From Peptoniphilus_A sp001811425 (GTDB lineage: Bacteria > Bacillota > Clostridia > Tissierellales > Peptoniphilaceae): a stretch of 64,000 bases of DNA. This document shows positions 36,701-46,294 of this stretch, piece after piece. The stretch spans positions 74,755 through 138,754 of the forward strand of contig NZ_KV804706.1 of NCBI RefSeq assembly GCF_001811425.1. Reading direction: 5' to 3'. Under the pieces are notes generated by a model. That model did not search any database. It saw only the letters and a list, made by a program, of their open reading frames with translations, and was not told the origin of the DNA. The stretch's first letter is position 1. Each line of letters starts with the position of its first letter. Made by a program: the position numbers and the translations under genes.

Positions 36701-37969
36701 ATGAACCAAGAGTTTATAGACGCTTTGAATGAAATCGAAAAAGAAAAAGGGATTTCAAAAGAAATTGTCTTCGAGGCTTTGGAATCAGCTTTAGTTTCTA
36801 GTTATAGAAAAAATTATGGTACATCTCAAAATGTGATTGTTAACATGAATAGAGAAACTGGAGAGATAAAACTTTTTGCATCTAAGGATGTTGTTGATGA
36901 AGTAGAAGACGATCAACTTCAAATATCTTTAGAAGAGGCAAAAAAGATTGACCCAAGCTATGAAGTTGGAGATGTATATAATTTAGAAATACATCCAAAA
37001 AACTTTGGAAGAATTGCTGCTCAAACAGCTAAACAAGTAGTTATCCAAAGAATAAAAGACGCTGAGAGAGATATTGTTTTTGACGAATATGTTGAAAGAG
37101 AAAAGGAAATCATTACGGGAGTAGTTCAAAGGAAGGCCTACAATAATGTATATGTTGATTTAGGAACTACTGAAGCAATTTTGCCTTATAGTGAGCAAAT
37201 AAGTAATGAAAGATACGACCATGGCGACAGATACAAGATGTTAATTTTATCTGTTGAAAAGTCTACAAAGGGTCCACAAATTGTCCTTTCAAGGTCACAC
37301 CCTGACTTAATAAAGAGACTCTTTGAATTAGAAGTGCCTGAAGTAAGTGAAGGAATTGTTGAAATTTATTCTATTTCTAGAGAAGCTGGATCAAGGACAA
37401 AGATTGCTGTATTTTCAAGAGATCCTGAAGTAGACCCACTAGGGGCTTGCGTTGGATACAAGGGTCAAAGGGTAAATGCAATTGTAGATGAAATACACAA
37501 TGAAAAAATTGACATTGTTATTTACGAAAAGGAAATGGACAAATTTATTGCAAACTCACTAAGTCCATCTAAGGTAGAAAAAGTTTTTGTAAATGAAGCT
37601 GAAAAATCTGCTTTGGCTATAGTGCCAGATTATCAATTATCTCTTGCAATAGGTAAAGAGGGACAAAATGTTAGACTTGCAGCAAAGCTAACAGGATGGA
37701 AAATTGATATTAAGTCTAAGGAACAGTTTGAAGCTTATCTTGAAGATAGGGGAATCTCTGAAGAAGAATTAGCTGAAGAATTTGAAAATGCAAAGAAAGA
37801 TGTGTCTGATGATCTTGAAGCTGAAGATGATATAACTTTAGAGAATTCTGATGAAGTTAGCAGTGAAGAAGTTTCTCAAGATAATGATTTAGATATCAAT
37901 GAAAAAGATGATTTAGAAGTAGAATCTTCTAGAGAAAATAGTGAAGAATCTGAAGAAAAGGAAGATTAA
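36701..37969 (+). CDS. nusA: Transcription termination/antitermination factor NusA
   Basis: Domains in order: N-terminal RNA-polymerase-binding domain, S1 domain (ITGVVQRKAYNNVYVDLG), KH1 (FSRDPEVDPLGACVGYKGQRVNAI) and KH2 (LSLAIGKEGQNVRLAAKLTGW). A highly acidic tail of about 60 residues follows (residues after 355); it may be only a charged extension. 422 residues. GGAGG before ATG. Confidence 0.95.
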   Translation: MNQEFIDALNEIEKEKGISKEIVFEALESALVSSYRKNYGTSQNVIVNMNRETGEIKLFASKDVVDEVEDDQLQISLEEAKKIDPSYEVGDVYNLEIHPKNFGRIAAQTAKQVVIQRIKDAERDIVFDEYVEREKEIITGVVQRKAYNNVYVDLGTTEAILPYSEQISNERYDHGDRYKMLILSVEKSTKGPQIVLSRSHPDLIKRLFELEVPEVSEGIVEIYSISREAGSRTKIAVFSRDPEVDPLGACVGYKGQRVNAIVDEIHNEKIDIVIYEKEMDKFIANSLSPSKVEKVFVNEAEKSALAIVPDYQLSLAIGKEGQNVRLAAKLTGWKIDIKSKEQFEAYLEDRGISEEELAEEFENAKKDVSDDLEAEDDITLENSDEVSSEEVSQDNDLDINEKDDLEVESSRENSEESEEKED

Positions 37970-37996
37970 AAAATTCTTAATTTAACGGAGTAATAA

Positions 37997-38260
37997 ATGA
38001 CTAAAATTAGGAAAATACCTATGCGTACTTGTATAGGTTGTAGGGAACAAAAACCAAAAAAAGATTTAATCAGAGTTGTTAAAAACAAGGAAGATGAAAT
38101 CTTTATTGATAAAACGGGAAAGGCAAATGGAAGAGGAGCTTATTTATGTAATGACAAAAGTTGTTTGGAAAAAGCGATAAAGTCAAAGGCCCTAAATAGG
38201 GCATTTACGACAGAAATTAGTGAGGAAGTATATGAGAAACTAATAAATTCTGTGGATTAA
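37997..38260 (+). CDS. ylxR: YlxR/RnpM family RNA-binding protein
   Basis: 87 residues with PMRTCIGCREQKPKKDLIRVV and GKANGRGAYLC, the DUF448 pattern. In Bacillus the homologue binds RNase P RNA and modulates its activity. It stands between nusA and infB as usual, but the ylxQ (L7Ae-like) gene that often follows is missing: only 24 nt separate it from infB. Confidence 0.92.
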   Translation: MTKIRKIPMRTCIGCREQKPKKDLIRVVKNKEDEIFIDKTGKANGRGAYLCNDKSCLEKAIKSKALNRAFTTEISEEVYEKLINSVD

Positions 38261-38284
38261 GCTTCTTTTGAGGAGGTGTTCAAT

Positions 38285-40594
38285 TTGTCAAAAATTAGAG
38301 TGCACGCTTTGGCAAAGGAAATTGGTATTACAAGCAAAGAATTAATTTTAAAATTAAATGAAATGGAAATACCTGTAAAAAACCATATGTCAACTTTAGA
38401 AAGTGCTGATGAAGAAAGAATAAGAAAATTATACAAAAAAAGTTCTTCTAAGAATGAATCTCCTGTAAAGAATGATAATTCTAAAAATAGTAGAGATGTA
38501 AAAGCAAAAAGTGAAGTTGCTAAAAATAGTAAGGATAAGAAAGAAAAAACAAATAAAGTTAAAACTTCTAATGACCAAAGGCAAAAAAAAGATTATGACA
38601 AAGAATTTTTTGATGAAAGAAAAATAGAAAATCATAAAGGCAATAAAAATCACAAAAATAAAAAAGAAGAATCTTTTGAAGATGAGGATTTTAACAGTAA
38701 TAGAAAAAATAGATTTAAAAACAAAAAAGATAATAAAAGGGAAAATAACAACTCCTACAACAGAGATTTAACTAAGAAAAAGCCAAAGAAAAAAGTTAAA
38801 TCAAGACATAAAACAGAGGAAGAAAATAGAGGAGATGATCCTATAACAGTGATTGCACCAATTACAGTTAAAGATTTTGCAGATCAACTTGGAGTATCTG
38901 TATCTACAGTAATTACAAAATTAATAGGCCTTGGAGTTATGGCTAATCAAAATCAAAGCATTGATGAAGACACTTGTATTTTATTAGCAGATGAACTTGG
39001 TGTTGAAATAGACATTGAAGAGCCAAAGCTAGACGAATCAATTGAAGAAGAATACGGTCTTCTAAAAAAGGATAAAGAAAGAGACTTAAAGACTAGACCA
39101 CCTGTAGTTACAGTAATGGGCCACGTTGACCACGGCAAGACTTCTCTTCTTGATTCAATCAAGAAGACTCATGTAACACAATCAGAAGCTGGTGGAATTA
39201 CTCAACACATAGGAGCTTACACAGTTAATTTAGCTGGAAAGAAAATTACCTTCCTAGATACGCCTGGTCACGAAGCCTTTACTTCTATGAGACTTAGAGG
39301 AGCTCAAACTACAGATATTGCTGTGCTTGTTGTAGCCGCAGATGATGGTGTAATGCCACAAACACTTGAAGCAATTTCTCACGCAAGATCTGCTGAAGTG
39401 CCTATTATTGTTGCTATAACAAAGATTGATAAGCCAGAAGCTAACCCTGAAAGGGTAAAGCAAGAGCTTATGAATGAAAACTTGCTAGCTGAAGAGTGGG
39501 GAGGAGACACAATTGTTGTAGGTGTTTCTTCAAAAACAGGAGAAGGCATAGATGAACTTCTTGAAATGATTCTTCTAGTTGCCGAAATGAGAGAGCTTAA
39601 GGCAAATCCTAATAGACGAGCTATTGGAACTATTATCGAAGCAAACCTTGACAAGGCAAAGGGACCTATGGCAACTATTCTCATTAAGAATGGTACTTTA
39701 AGATTTGGCGACTCAATAGTTTCTGGAGTATGTTCAGGAAGAATTAGGGCTATGCAAGACGATAAGGGCAAGCAAGTTAAAAAGGCTGGTCCATCTATGC
39801 CAGTTGTAGTTCTTGGTCTTAACGAAGTTCCTAATGCAGGTGATACAATTTATGCAGTTAATGATGATAAGACTGCAAAGGCTATTGCTGACAAAAATGC
39901 AGAAATCACTAGAGAAAAAAGACTTAGCCAAACTACAAAGATTAGTCTAGACAATTTATTTGAAAAAATTTCTGAAGAAGATGTAAAGGAATTAAACATA
40001 GTTGTAAAGGCTGATGTTAAGGGTTCTGTTGAAGCTTTAAATCAATCACTTCTAAAACTATCTACTGATGAAGTAAAAATCTCAATAATTCACTCTGGAG
40101 TTGGCGGAATTAATGAATCTGACGTAACACTTGCTTCTGCATCTAATGCAATAGTAATTGGATTTAATGTTAGACCAAATATTAATGCCATTGAACTTGC
40201 TAAGGCTGAAGATGTTGAAATTAGAACTTACAGAGTAATTTATGAAATCATAAATGATATTGAACAAGCTGCTAAGGGTATGTTAGATCCAGATATTGTT
40301 GAAGAAATTCTTGGTAGATGTGAAATCAGACAAACCTTTAAACTTCCTAATAACCAAATGGTTGCAGGAGTATATGTTTTAAATGGTAAAATCTTAAGAA
40401 ATTCTAAAGTAAAAGTTCTTAGAGACGATGTCGTAATTCACGAAGGAGACATAGCTTCACTAAAGAGATTTAAAGATGATACAAAGGAACTTGCTACTGG
40501 TTTTGAAGGCGGACTTGTTATCGATGGTTTTAACGACATCAAAGAAGGAGACCTTCTTGAGTCATATATACTAAAGGAAGTTAAGAGAGCATAA
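38285..40594 (+). CDS. infB: Translation initiation factor IF-2
   Basis: GTPase that brings fMet-tRNA to the 30S. I choose TTG 38285, because the in-frame GTG at 38276 forms part of the ribosome binding site AGGAGGTG. N-terminal IF2_N motif (KIRVHALAKEIGITSKEL), then a lysine/asparagine-rich low-complexity linker (about residues 50-185), a second IF2_N-like segment (VKDFADQLGVSVSTVITKL), and the G domain with GHVDHGKTS near residue 278, DTPGHEAFT and TKIDKPEAN. Domains II-IV follow. 769 residues. Confidence 0.95.
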   Translation: MSKIRVHALAKEIGITSKELILKLNEMEIPVKNHMSTLESADEERIRKLYKKSSSKNESPVKNDNSKNSRDVKAKSEVAKNSKDKKEKTNKVKTSNDQRQKKDYDKEFFDERKIENHKGNKNHKNKKEESFEDEDFNSNRKNRFKNKKDNKRENNNSYNRDLTKKKPKKKVKSRHKTEEENRGDDPITVIAPITVKDFADQLGVSVSTVITKLIGLGVMANQNQSIDEDTCILLADELGVEIDIEEPKLDESIEEEYGLLKKDKERDLKTRPPVVTVMGHVDHGKTSLLDSIKKTHVTQSEAGGITQHIGAYTVNLAGKKITFLDTPGHEAFTSMRLRGAQTTDIAVLVVAADDGVMPQTLEAISHARSAEVPIIVAITKIDKPEANPERVKQELMNENLLAEEWGGDTIVVGVSSKTGEGIDELLEMILLVAEMRELKANPNRRAIGTIIEANLDKAKGPMATILIKNGTLRFGDSIVSGVCSGRIRAMQDDKGKQVKKAGPSMPVVVLGLNEVPNAGDTIYAVNDDKTAKAIADKNAEITREKRLSQTTKISLDNLFEKISEEDVKELNIVVKADVKGSVEALNQSLLKLSTDEVKISIIHSGVGGINESDVTLASASNAIVIGFNVRPNINAIELAKAEDVEIRTYRVIYEIINDIEQAAKGMLDPDIVEEILGRCEIRQTFKLPNNQMVAGVYVLNGKILRNSKVKVLRDDVVIHEGDIASLKRFKDDTKELATGFEGGLVIDGFNDIKEGDLLESYILKEVKRA

Positions 40595-40947
40595 TGAACA
40601 ATAAGAGAATTAATAGAATATCTGAAGAAGTAAAAAGAACAATTTCAAATATTGTCCAAAATGAACTAAAGGATCCTAGAATTCCATCTATTACAAGCAT
40701 CTCTCATGTTGAAGTAACTAACGATCTATCCTTTGCCAAGGTATATGTGTCTGTGCTTGGAAATGACTTTGACAGAGATGAAGCCGTGGAAGGATTAAAT
40801 TCTGCAAAGGGATATATTAAAAAAGAATTGTCTAAAAGAGTTAAACTTAGAGCAATGCCTGAACTTATCTTTATAAAAGACGATTCCATAGAGAGAGCTC
40901 TTGAACTTGACAAATTAATTGATGAGGTAAATCGTGGAAATGAATAA
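40594..40947 (+). CDS. rbfA: 30S ribosome-binding factor A
   Basis: KH-fold assembly factor for the 30S subunit. 117 residues with RINRISEEVKRTISNIVQNELKDPRI, VEVTNDLSFAKVYVSVLG and KLRAMPELIFIKDDSIERA. ATG overlaps the infB stop by one base. Confidence 0.95.
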   Translation: MNNKRINRISEEVKRTISNIVQNELKDPRIPSITSISHVEVTNDLSFAKVYVSVLGNDFDRDEAVEGLNSAKGYIKKELSKRVKLRAMPELIFIKDDSIERALELDKLIDEVNRGNE

Positions 40948-41914
40948 TCTAGTAGAACTTTCCTCTGAATTAAAAAAACTAATTGATGAAAGTGAAATTA
41001 TTGCAGTTGCATCTCACTTAAATCCAGATGGAGATAATTTAGGTTCAGCTACAGCTATGGTGGGCATGCTAAATAAACTTTGCAAAAATGTTGTTTTTGT
41101 TTTAGATGACAAGATTCCACAATCCTTTAAATTTTTGCCAAACTTATCCTTTTCTAAGGCTCCCGATGAAATAAATAACAATTTTGATTTATTTATTGCC
41201 TTAGATTCATCTGACGAAAATAGAATGGGAGATAATATAAAAAAAATCTTTGAAGCATCAAAGAAAACTGTAAATATTGATCACCATTTTAGTAACACCA
41301 ATTACGCTGATTTAAATATTGTTGATTCAAAATCTCCAGCGACTTGTGAAGTCCTTGCAAGGATTTTTGAAACTTTGAATTTCGAACTAAACAAAGAAAT
41401 TGCAACTTCACTATATACAGGACTTTCCACTGACACAGGTTCTTTTAAATATAGTTCTGTTTCTTCAGATACTTTTTTAACTGCATCAAATTTATTTAAA
41501 TATGATATTGATATTGATAAAGTCACAGTAAATGTATATCAAAGTAGGTCTAGAGAAAAGACAGATCTATTAATTAGAGCCATGAATTCAATTGAGTATT
41601 TTCATGACAACAAAATTGCTGTTGTATTTGTCACTAAAGAAGACATGGAAAAATCAAAGGCAGAAAAATCTGATGCTGATGGCATAGTTGAATTTGTTAG
41701 AGATATTGATACAGTGGAGCTTGCAGTTTTATTAAAGGAAAAAGACGACTGCATAAGACTTTCTCTTAGATCAAAGTCTGATGTTGATTGCACAAAAGTT
41801 GCATCAAAATTTAATGGCGGAGGTCATGTAAGAGCATCTGGTGGCACAATAAATCATACTGATTTAAAAAAGGCCAAAGAAGATGTGGTAAAAGTAGCTG
41901 AAGAACAATTATGA
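40934..41914 (+). CDS. nrnA: DHH/DHHA1 phosphoesterase, NrnA-type nanoRNase / pAp phosphatase
   Basis: Degrades very short RNAs and 3'-phosphoadenosine 5'-phosphate. DHH motifs: SHLNPDGDNLGSA, IALDSSDENR, NIDHHFSNTNYAD; DHHA1 domain with KFNGGGHVRASGG. Start GTG 40934, with GAGG six bases upstream inside rbfA; ATG 40940 is an alternative two codons on. In the usual place between rbfA and truB. Confidence 0.92.
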   Translation: MEMNNLVELSSELKKLIDESEIIAVASHLNPDGDNLGSATAMVGMLNKLCKNVVFVLDDKIPQSFKFLPNLSFSKAPDEINNNFDLFIALDSSDENRMGDNIKKIFEASKKTVNIDHHFSNTNYADLNIVDSKSPATCEVLARIFETLNFELNKEIATSLYTGLSTDTGSFKYSSVSSDTFLTASNLFKYDIDIDKVTVNVYQSRSREKTDLLIRAMNSIEYFHDNKIAVVFVTKEDMEKSKAEKSDADGIVEFVRDIDTVELAVLLKEKDDCIRLSLRSKSDVDCTKVASKFNGGGHVRASGGTINHTDLKKAKEDVVKVAEEQL

Positions 41915-42801
41915 TGGACGGACTTTTAATTTTTGACAAAGAAAAGGGAATCACTTCTCACGATTTAGTTTATAAAGTTAGAAAAAAATTGGGAATAAAA
42001 AAAGTAGGTCACACAGGCACACTTGATCCAATGGCTACAGGTGTGCTAGTGATTTCCATAGGGAAGGGCACAAAGACAAGTGATTATATTTTATCAAGTG
42101 ACAAAGTATATGAAGCGAAAGTAAGACTTGGAATTTTGACCGACACCTATGACATAACTGGAAAAATTTTGGAGGAAGAAGATGTAATTTTTACTGAAGA
42201 AGAAATTAAAGATGCTTTAATTAAATTCACTGGTAAAATCTCTCAGAAACCTCCAATTTATTCTGCCCTAAAAGTTAAGGGGAAAAAACTTTATGAATAT
42301 GCAAGAGAAGGAAAAGACGTCGAAATAAAAAAAAGAAATGTTGAAATTTATAAAAACAAACTCTTAGACTTTAATGGAAAAGATGAGTTTACTATTTTAG
42401 TTCACGTGTCAAAGGGAACATATATTAGATCTCTTGCCTACGATATAGGAAAATATTTAGGCACATATGGTGCATTAACTGAGCTTAGACGAATTAGGAC
42501 TGGGTCTTTTAAAATTGAAGATGCCATAAAAGTTTCTGATTTTGAAAAATCAAGCCTAGATGAAATAAAAGAAAAAATTTTACCCATTGATTTAGCGCTA
42601 ATGGATTTTAAGAGAATTGATATTCCAAAGAGTTTTTGCGACAAATTCATTAGTGGACAGTTTTATAAATTAAAGGAAGATTTTTCTGATGAAAATTATA
42701 GAGTTTATTCAGATAATAAATTTTTGGGTATTGGAGAAATAAGGAAAAAAGATGGAGAATTTTTTCTCAAGATGAAGAAGAATTTAATAGGTGATTTATG
42801 A
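41911..42801 (+). CDS. truB: tRNA pseudouridine(55) synthase
   Basis: Makes the universal pseudouridine in the T-loop. GLLIFDKEKGITSHDLV, then KVGHTGTLDPMATGVLVI with the catalytic aspartate, KVYEAKVRLGILTDTYD, and VHVSKGTYIRSLAYDIGKYL. 296 residues. Start overlaps nrnA stop (ATGA); a second ATG follows at once. Confidence 0.95.
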   Translation: MMDGLLIFDKEKGITSHDLVYKVRKKLGIKKVGHTGTLDPMATGVLVISIGKGTKTSDYILSSDKVYEAKVRLGILTDTYDITGKILEEEDVIFTEEEIKDALIKFTGKISQKPPIYSALKVKGKKLYEYAREGKDVEIKKRNVEIYKNKLLDFNGKDEFTILVHVSKGTYIRSLAYDIGKYLGTYGALTELRRIRTGSFKIEDAIKVSDFEKSSLDEIKEKILPIDLALMDFKRIDIPKSFCDKFISGQFYKLKEDFSDENYRVYSDNKFLGIGEIRKKDGEFFLKMKKNLIGDL

Positions 42802-43706
42802 AAATAATTGAAATTGACTTAAATTATGAGGCAGAGCAAGAATCAGTTATAGCCCTTGGCAATTTTGACGGCGTCCACAGAGGTCATATTGAATTAATAA
42901 GTAAGGCAATTGAAAATGCAAAAAAATTAAATATTAAGTCAAGTCTATTGCTTTTTAACGAGCACACAGATAATCTTGTAAAAGTAGGGAAAAAAGATAT
43001 TATAACAACTAATAAGACTAAATTTGAAATTTTAGAAAATTTAGGCGTAGATATAATTTACCTGATTAATTTTACGAGAGAGTTTATGTCTTACAGTCCA
43101 ATTAAGTTTTTAGATGATTTTTTAGCAAAAAATTTAAAAATAAAGGGAGTTGTAGTGGGCTATGACTATACCTATGGATATAAAAAATCTGGAGATGTAA
43201 AGTTTTTAAAGGAAAATAAAAACTTATTTAAATCTGTTGAAGTGATTGATCAAATTTCTTACAATGGCGAAAAAATTTCTTCTTCTCTAATTAGAAATTT
43301 AATTGAAGATGGAAATATAAAAGATGCAAATTTTTTGTTGTCTAGACCCTATAAACTCATTGGAAAAATTATTCATGCCAAGGGTTTGGGAAAGAAAATG
43401 GGTTATCCAACGGCTAATTTTGAACTAATTGACAATTTTGTTATTCCAAAGTTTGGTGTCTATGACACAGATATTATAATTAAGGGCAAAAAATATAGGG
43501 CATCTACTAATATTGGAACTAATCCAACAGTTGAACATGATGGCATAAAAATTGAGGCACACATATTAGACTTTAACGAAGATATATATGGAGAGATTGT
43601 AGAGCTTGAACTTTTAGATTTTGTTAGACCTGAATTAAAGTTTAATAGTCTAGAAGAATTATTTGACCAAATTGCAAAAGATGTTTTAATTACAAGGAAT
43701 AGATAA
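42798..43706 (+). CDS. ribF: Bifunctional riboflavin kinase / FAD synthetase
   Basis: Makes FMN and FAD. N-terminal nucleotidyl-transferase domain (ALGNFDGVHRGHIELI, VVGYDYTYGYKKSGDV, ISSSLIRNLIEDGNI) and C-terminal flavokinase domain (GLGKKMGYPTANFEL, FGVYDTDIIIKGKKY, TNIGTNPTV). 302 residues. ATGA overlap with truB. Confidence 0.94.
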   Translation: MKIIEIDLNYEAEQESVIALGNFDGVHRGHIELISKAIENAKKLNIKSSLLLFNEHTDNLVKVGKKDIITTNKTKFEILENLGVDIIYLINFTREFMSYSPIKFLDDFLAKNLKIKGVVVGYDYTYGYKKSGDVKFLKENKNLFKSVEVIDQISYNGEKISSSLIRNLIEDGNIKDANFLLSRPYKLIGKIIHAKGLGKKMGYPTANFELIDNFVIPKFGVYDTDIIIKGKKYRASTNIGTNPTVEHDGIKIEAHILDFNEDIYGEIVELELLDFVRPELKFNSLEELFDQIAKDVLITRNR

Positions 43707-43707
43707 C

Positions 43708-43736
43708 TTTACATTTATGACATTTCGTGGTAATAT
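43708..43736 (+). promoter_or_regulatory. Promoter of rpsO
   Basis: TTTACA (43708-43713) and TAATAT (43731-43736), 17-nt spacer, just after the ribF stop. Confidence 0.6.
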
Positions 43737-43744
43737 ATAAAAGG

Positions 43745-43815
43745 TTAAATAGCTATTCACAGTTGGTCGCTCCTCGACGCCTACTTTGATTAGCTGAATT
43801 AAAAATTTAGGAGGA
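43745..43815 (+). promoter_or_regulatory. Structured rpsO 5' leader, possible S15 autoregulatory element
   Basis: An outer stem AGCTA/TAGCT (43751-43755 with 43791-43795) encloses a GTCG/CGAC hairpin (43766-43769 with 43775-43778) just before the ribosome binding site. rpsO leaders in several bacteria bind S15; I infer such a role here from position and fold only. Confidence 0.45.
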
Positions 43816-43819
43816 AAAT

Positions 43820-44086
43820 ATGTTAGAACCAAATATTAAAAAAATTATTATTGACGAATTTAAAACTCACGAAGGTGACACAGGCTCACCAGAAGTACAA
43901 ATTGCAATTCTTACTAGAAGAATTAACGATTTAAACGAACACTTAAGAGTTCACAAGAAAGACCACCACTCAAGAAGGGGACTTCTTAAAATGGTAGGTA
44001 AGAGAAGAAACTTATTAAGATATTTAAAAAATAGTGATATAGAAAGATATCGTACACTTATTAAAAAACTACAAATAAGAGGATAA
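43820..44086 (+). CDS. rpsO: 30S ribosomal protein uS15
   Basis: 88 residues; FKTHEGDTGSPEVQIAILTR and HKKDHHSRRGLLKMVGKRR are the rRNA-binding signatures. Strong AGGAGG site. Between ribF and pnp as usual. Confidence 0.97.
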   Translation: MLEPNIKKIIIDEFKTHEGDTGSPEVQIAILTRRINDLNEHLRVHKKDHHSRRGLLKMVGKRRNLLRYLKNSDIERYRTLIKKLQIRG

Positions 44087-44089
44087 TAG

Positions 44090-44110
44090 GAGCGGTAATT
44101 CCGCTCTTTC
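44090..44110 (+). terminator. Hairpin between rpsO and pnp
   Basis: GAGCGG/CCGCTC 6-bp stem (44090-44095 with 44101-44106) followed by TTTCTT. Weak; may be a partial terminator or an RNA-processing site before pnp. Confidence 0.45.
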
Positions 44111-44129
44111 TTATTAAAAGGAGGAAATA

Positions 44130-46238
44130 ATGGAAAAAACTTATACTATGGATCTCGCAGGTTCCCAGTTAAAAGTTACAATTGGAAAGGTTGCAGAACA
44201 AGCTAACGGTGCTTGTTTAGTACAATATGGAGACACTGTTGTCCTAGTGACAGCAACAGCTTCATCTAAACCAAGAGAGGGAATCGACTTTTTTCCTCTA
44301 AGTGTTGATTACGAAGAAAAGATGTATGCCGTTGGAAAAATTCCTGGTGGATTTATTAAAAGGGAAGGAAGACCAAGCGAAAAGGCTACACTTTCTGCTA
44401 GATTAATCGACAGACCTCTTAGACCTCTTTTCCCTGAAGGATATAGAAATGATGTGCAAATTGTTGCAACTGTTTTATGTGTTGACCAAGATCATTCACC
44501 AGAAATTGTTGCCATGATTGGTTCATCTATTGCTCTTTCTATTTCTGACATTCCTTTTGATGGACCTACTGGTTCAGTTGAAGTAGGATTTATTGATGGA
44601 AAGTATATTATAAACCCTAATGAAGAAGAGAGAAACCAATCTAGAATTAACTTATCACTTGCTGGAACTGAATCTGCCATTATGATGGTTGAAGCAGGAG
44701 CACAAGAAGTAAGTGAAGCTGAAATGCTTGAAGCAATTTTAGAGGGACACGAAGTTATCAAAGAAATTTGTAAATTTATCAATGAAATCACTTCAGAAGT
44801 TGGAAAAGAAAAAGCAGCCTACGAAGTATTTAAAGCTAATGAAGAAATTGTTTCTAAAGTTAAGGAATATGGCAAAGACTTATTAGTTGATGCAATTAGA
44901 CAAAAGGATAAAATTGTAAGAGTTGAAAAAACTGAAGCAGCAAAAGAAGACATTAGAGAACATTTTAAAGAACTAATGGAAGAAAATGCAAAAGACGTAG
45001 AAGCTGCCTTAGAAGAAATAGAAGTAACTGAAGTTAGACGTGGTATTCTTGAAGATGAAAGAAGACCCGATGATAGAAAACTTACAGAAATCAGACCTCT
45101 TTCTTCTGAAGTAGGAGTCCTTCCAAGAACTCATGGTTCTGGACTATTCACTAGAGGTCAAACTCAAGTGCTTTCTATTGCAACTCTTGGTGCAATTTCA
45201 GAAGAACAAGTAATTGATGGACTTGGAGATGACAAGCCAAAGAGATATATTCACCACTACAATTTCCCAGGATTTTGTGTAGGAGATACTAAACCATCAA
45301 GATCACCAGGAAGACGTGAAATTGGTCATGGTGCTTTAGCTGAAAGAGCACTTCTTCCAGTAATACCTGATAGCGAAACTTTCCCATACACAATAAGAGT
45401 TGTATCTGAAGTATTATCATCTAATGGATCATCTTCTCAAGCATCTATATGTGGATCTACTCTTGCATTAATGGATGCAGGTGTGCCAATTAAGGCACCA
45501 GTAGCAGGTATTGCTATGGGTCTTATTGAAGAAAATGGTGTTATAAAAATTTTAACTGACATTCAAGGACTTGAAGATCACTTTGGAGATATGGACTTTA
45601 AGGTAGCTGGTACTAGAGAAGGTATCACTGCTATTCAAATGGATATTAAAGTTGAAGGAATTAAAAAAGAAATCCTTGAAGTTGCCCTTGAAAGAGCAAA
45701 GGTTGCAAGATTTGAAATACTAGATTACCTAGCAACTACTATTGAAAAGCCAAGAGCTGAACTTTCTAAGTACGCTCCAATAATCCACATGATTTCTATT
45801 GACCCTGAAAGAATTGGCGAAGTAATTGGTGCTGGTGGAAAGATAATTAATAAAATTATTGAACAAACTGGCGTTAAAATCGATATAGATGATGACGGAA
45901 GAATTTCTATTCTTTCAGAAAGTGATGAAAGAGCTAAGGAAGCAATTGCTATAATAGAAGACATAGTAAAAGAAATTGAAGTCGGAGAAGTTTACACTGG
46001 TAAAGTAAAGAAAATTGTTAAGTTTGGTGCCTTTGTTGAACTTAAAAAGGGAACTGAAGGACTTCTTCACATTTCAGAAATTGCTCACGAAAGAACAAAT
46101 AGTGTTGATGATGTTCTAAAAGTTGGCGATACAGTAGAAGTTAAAGTTATTGATATTTCCGATGATACTGGTAAAATTTCACTTTCAAGAAAAGCTCTTT
46201 TAAAGAGAGAAGATAATAAGAAAGAACAAGATAAGTAA
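44130..46238 (+). CDS. pnp: Polyribonucleotide nucleotidyltransferase (PNPase)
   Basis: 3'-5' phosphorolytic exoribonuclease of the degradosome. Two RNase PH domains (FFPLSVDYEEKMYAVGKIPG and GRREIGHGALAERALLPVIP), linker helices, a KH domain (IGAGGKIINKIIEQTGVKID) and an S1 domain (YTGKVKKIVKFGAFVELKKG). 702 residues. GGAGG upstream. Works with RNase Y, also in the window. Confidence 0.96.
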   Translation: MEKTYTMDLAGSQLKVTIGKVAEQANGACLVQYGDTVVLVTATASSKPREGIDFFPLSVDYEEKMYAVGKIPGGFIKREGRPSEKATLSARLIDRPLRPLFPEGYRNDVQIVATVLCVDQDHSPEIVAMIGSSIALSISDIPFDGPTGSVEVGFIDGKYIINPNEEERNQSRINLSLAGTESAIMMVEAGAQEVSEAEMLEAILEGHEVIKEICKFINEITSEVGKEKAAYEVFKANEEIVSKVKEYGKDLLVDAIRQKDKIVRVEKTEAAKEDIREHFKELMEENAKDVEAALEEIEVTEVRRGILEDERRPDDRKLTEIRPLSSEVGVLPRTHGSGLFTRGQTQVLSIATLGAISEEQVIDGLGDDKPKRYIHHYNFPGFCVGDTKPSRSPGRREIGHGALAERALLPVIPDSETFPYTIRVVSEVLSSNGSSSQASICGSTLALMDAGVPIKAPVAGIAMGLIEENGVIKILTDIQGLEDHFGDMDFKVAGTREGITAIQMDIKVEGIKKEILEVALERAKVARFEILDYLATTIEKPRAELSKYAPIIHMISIDPERIGEVIGAGGKIINKIIEQTGVKIDIDDDGRISILSESDERAKEAIAIIEDIVKEIEVGEVYTGKVKKIVKFGAFVELKKGTEGLLHISEIAHERTNSVDDVLKVGDTVEVKVIDISDDTGKISLSRKALLKREDNKKEQDK

Positions 46239-46250
46239 ATAAAATTTTAG

Positions 46251-46282
46251 TCGCATTAAGATTTATTTTAATGCGATTTTTT
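46251..46282 (+). terminator. Terminator of pnp
   Basis: 9-bp perfect stem (46251-46259 with 46268-46276) with an 8-nt loop and six T. It ends 12 nt before dut. Confidence 0.8.
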
Positions 46283-46294
46283 AAAGGGGAATTT

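Noticed and set aside
38276..38284. GTG 38276 as start of infB
   Set aside because: It is the end of AGGAGGTG; TTG 38285 is at the correct distance.
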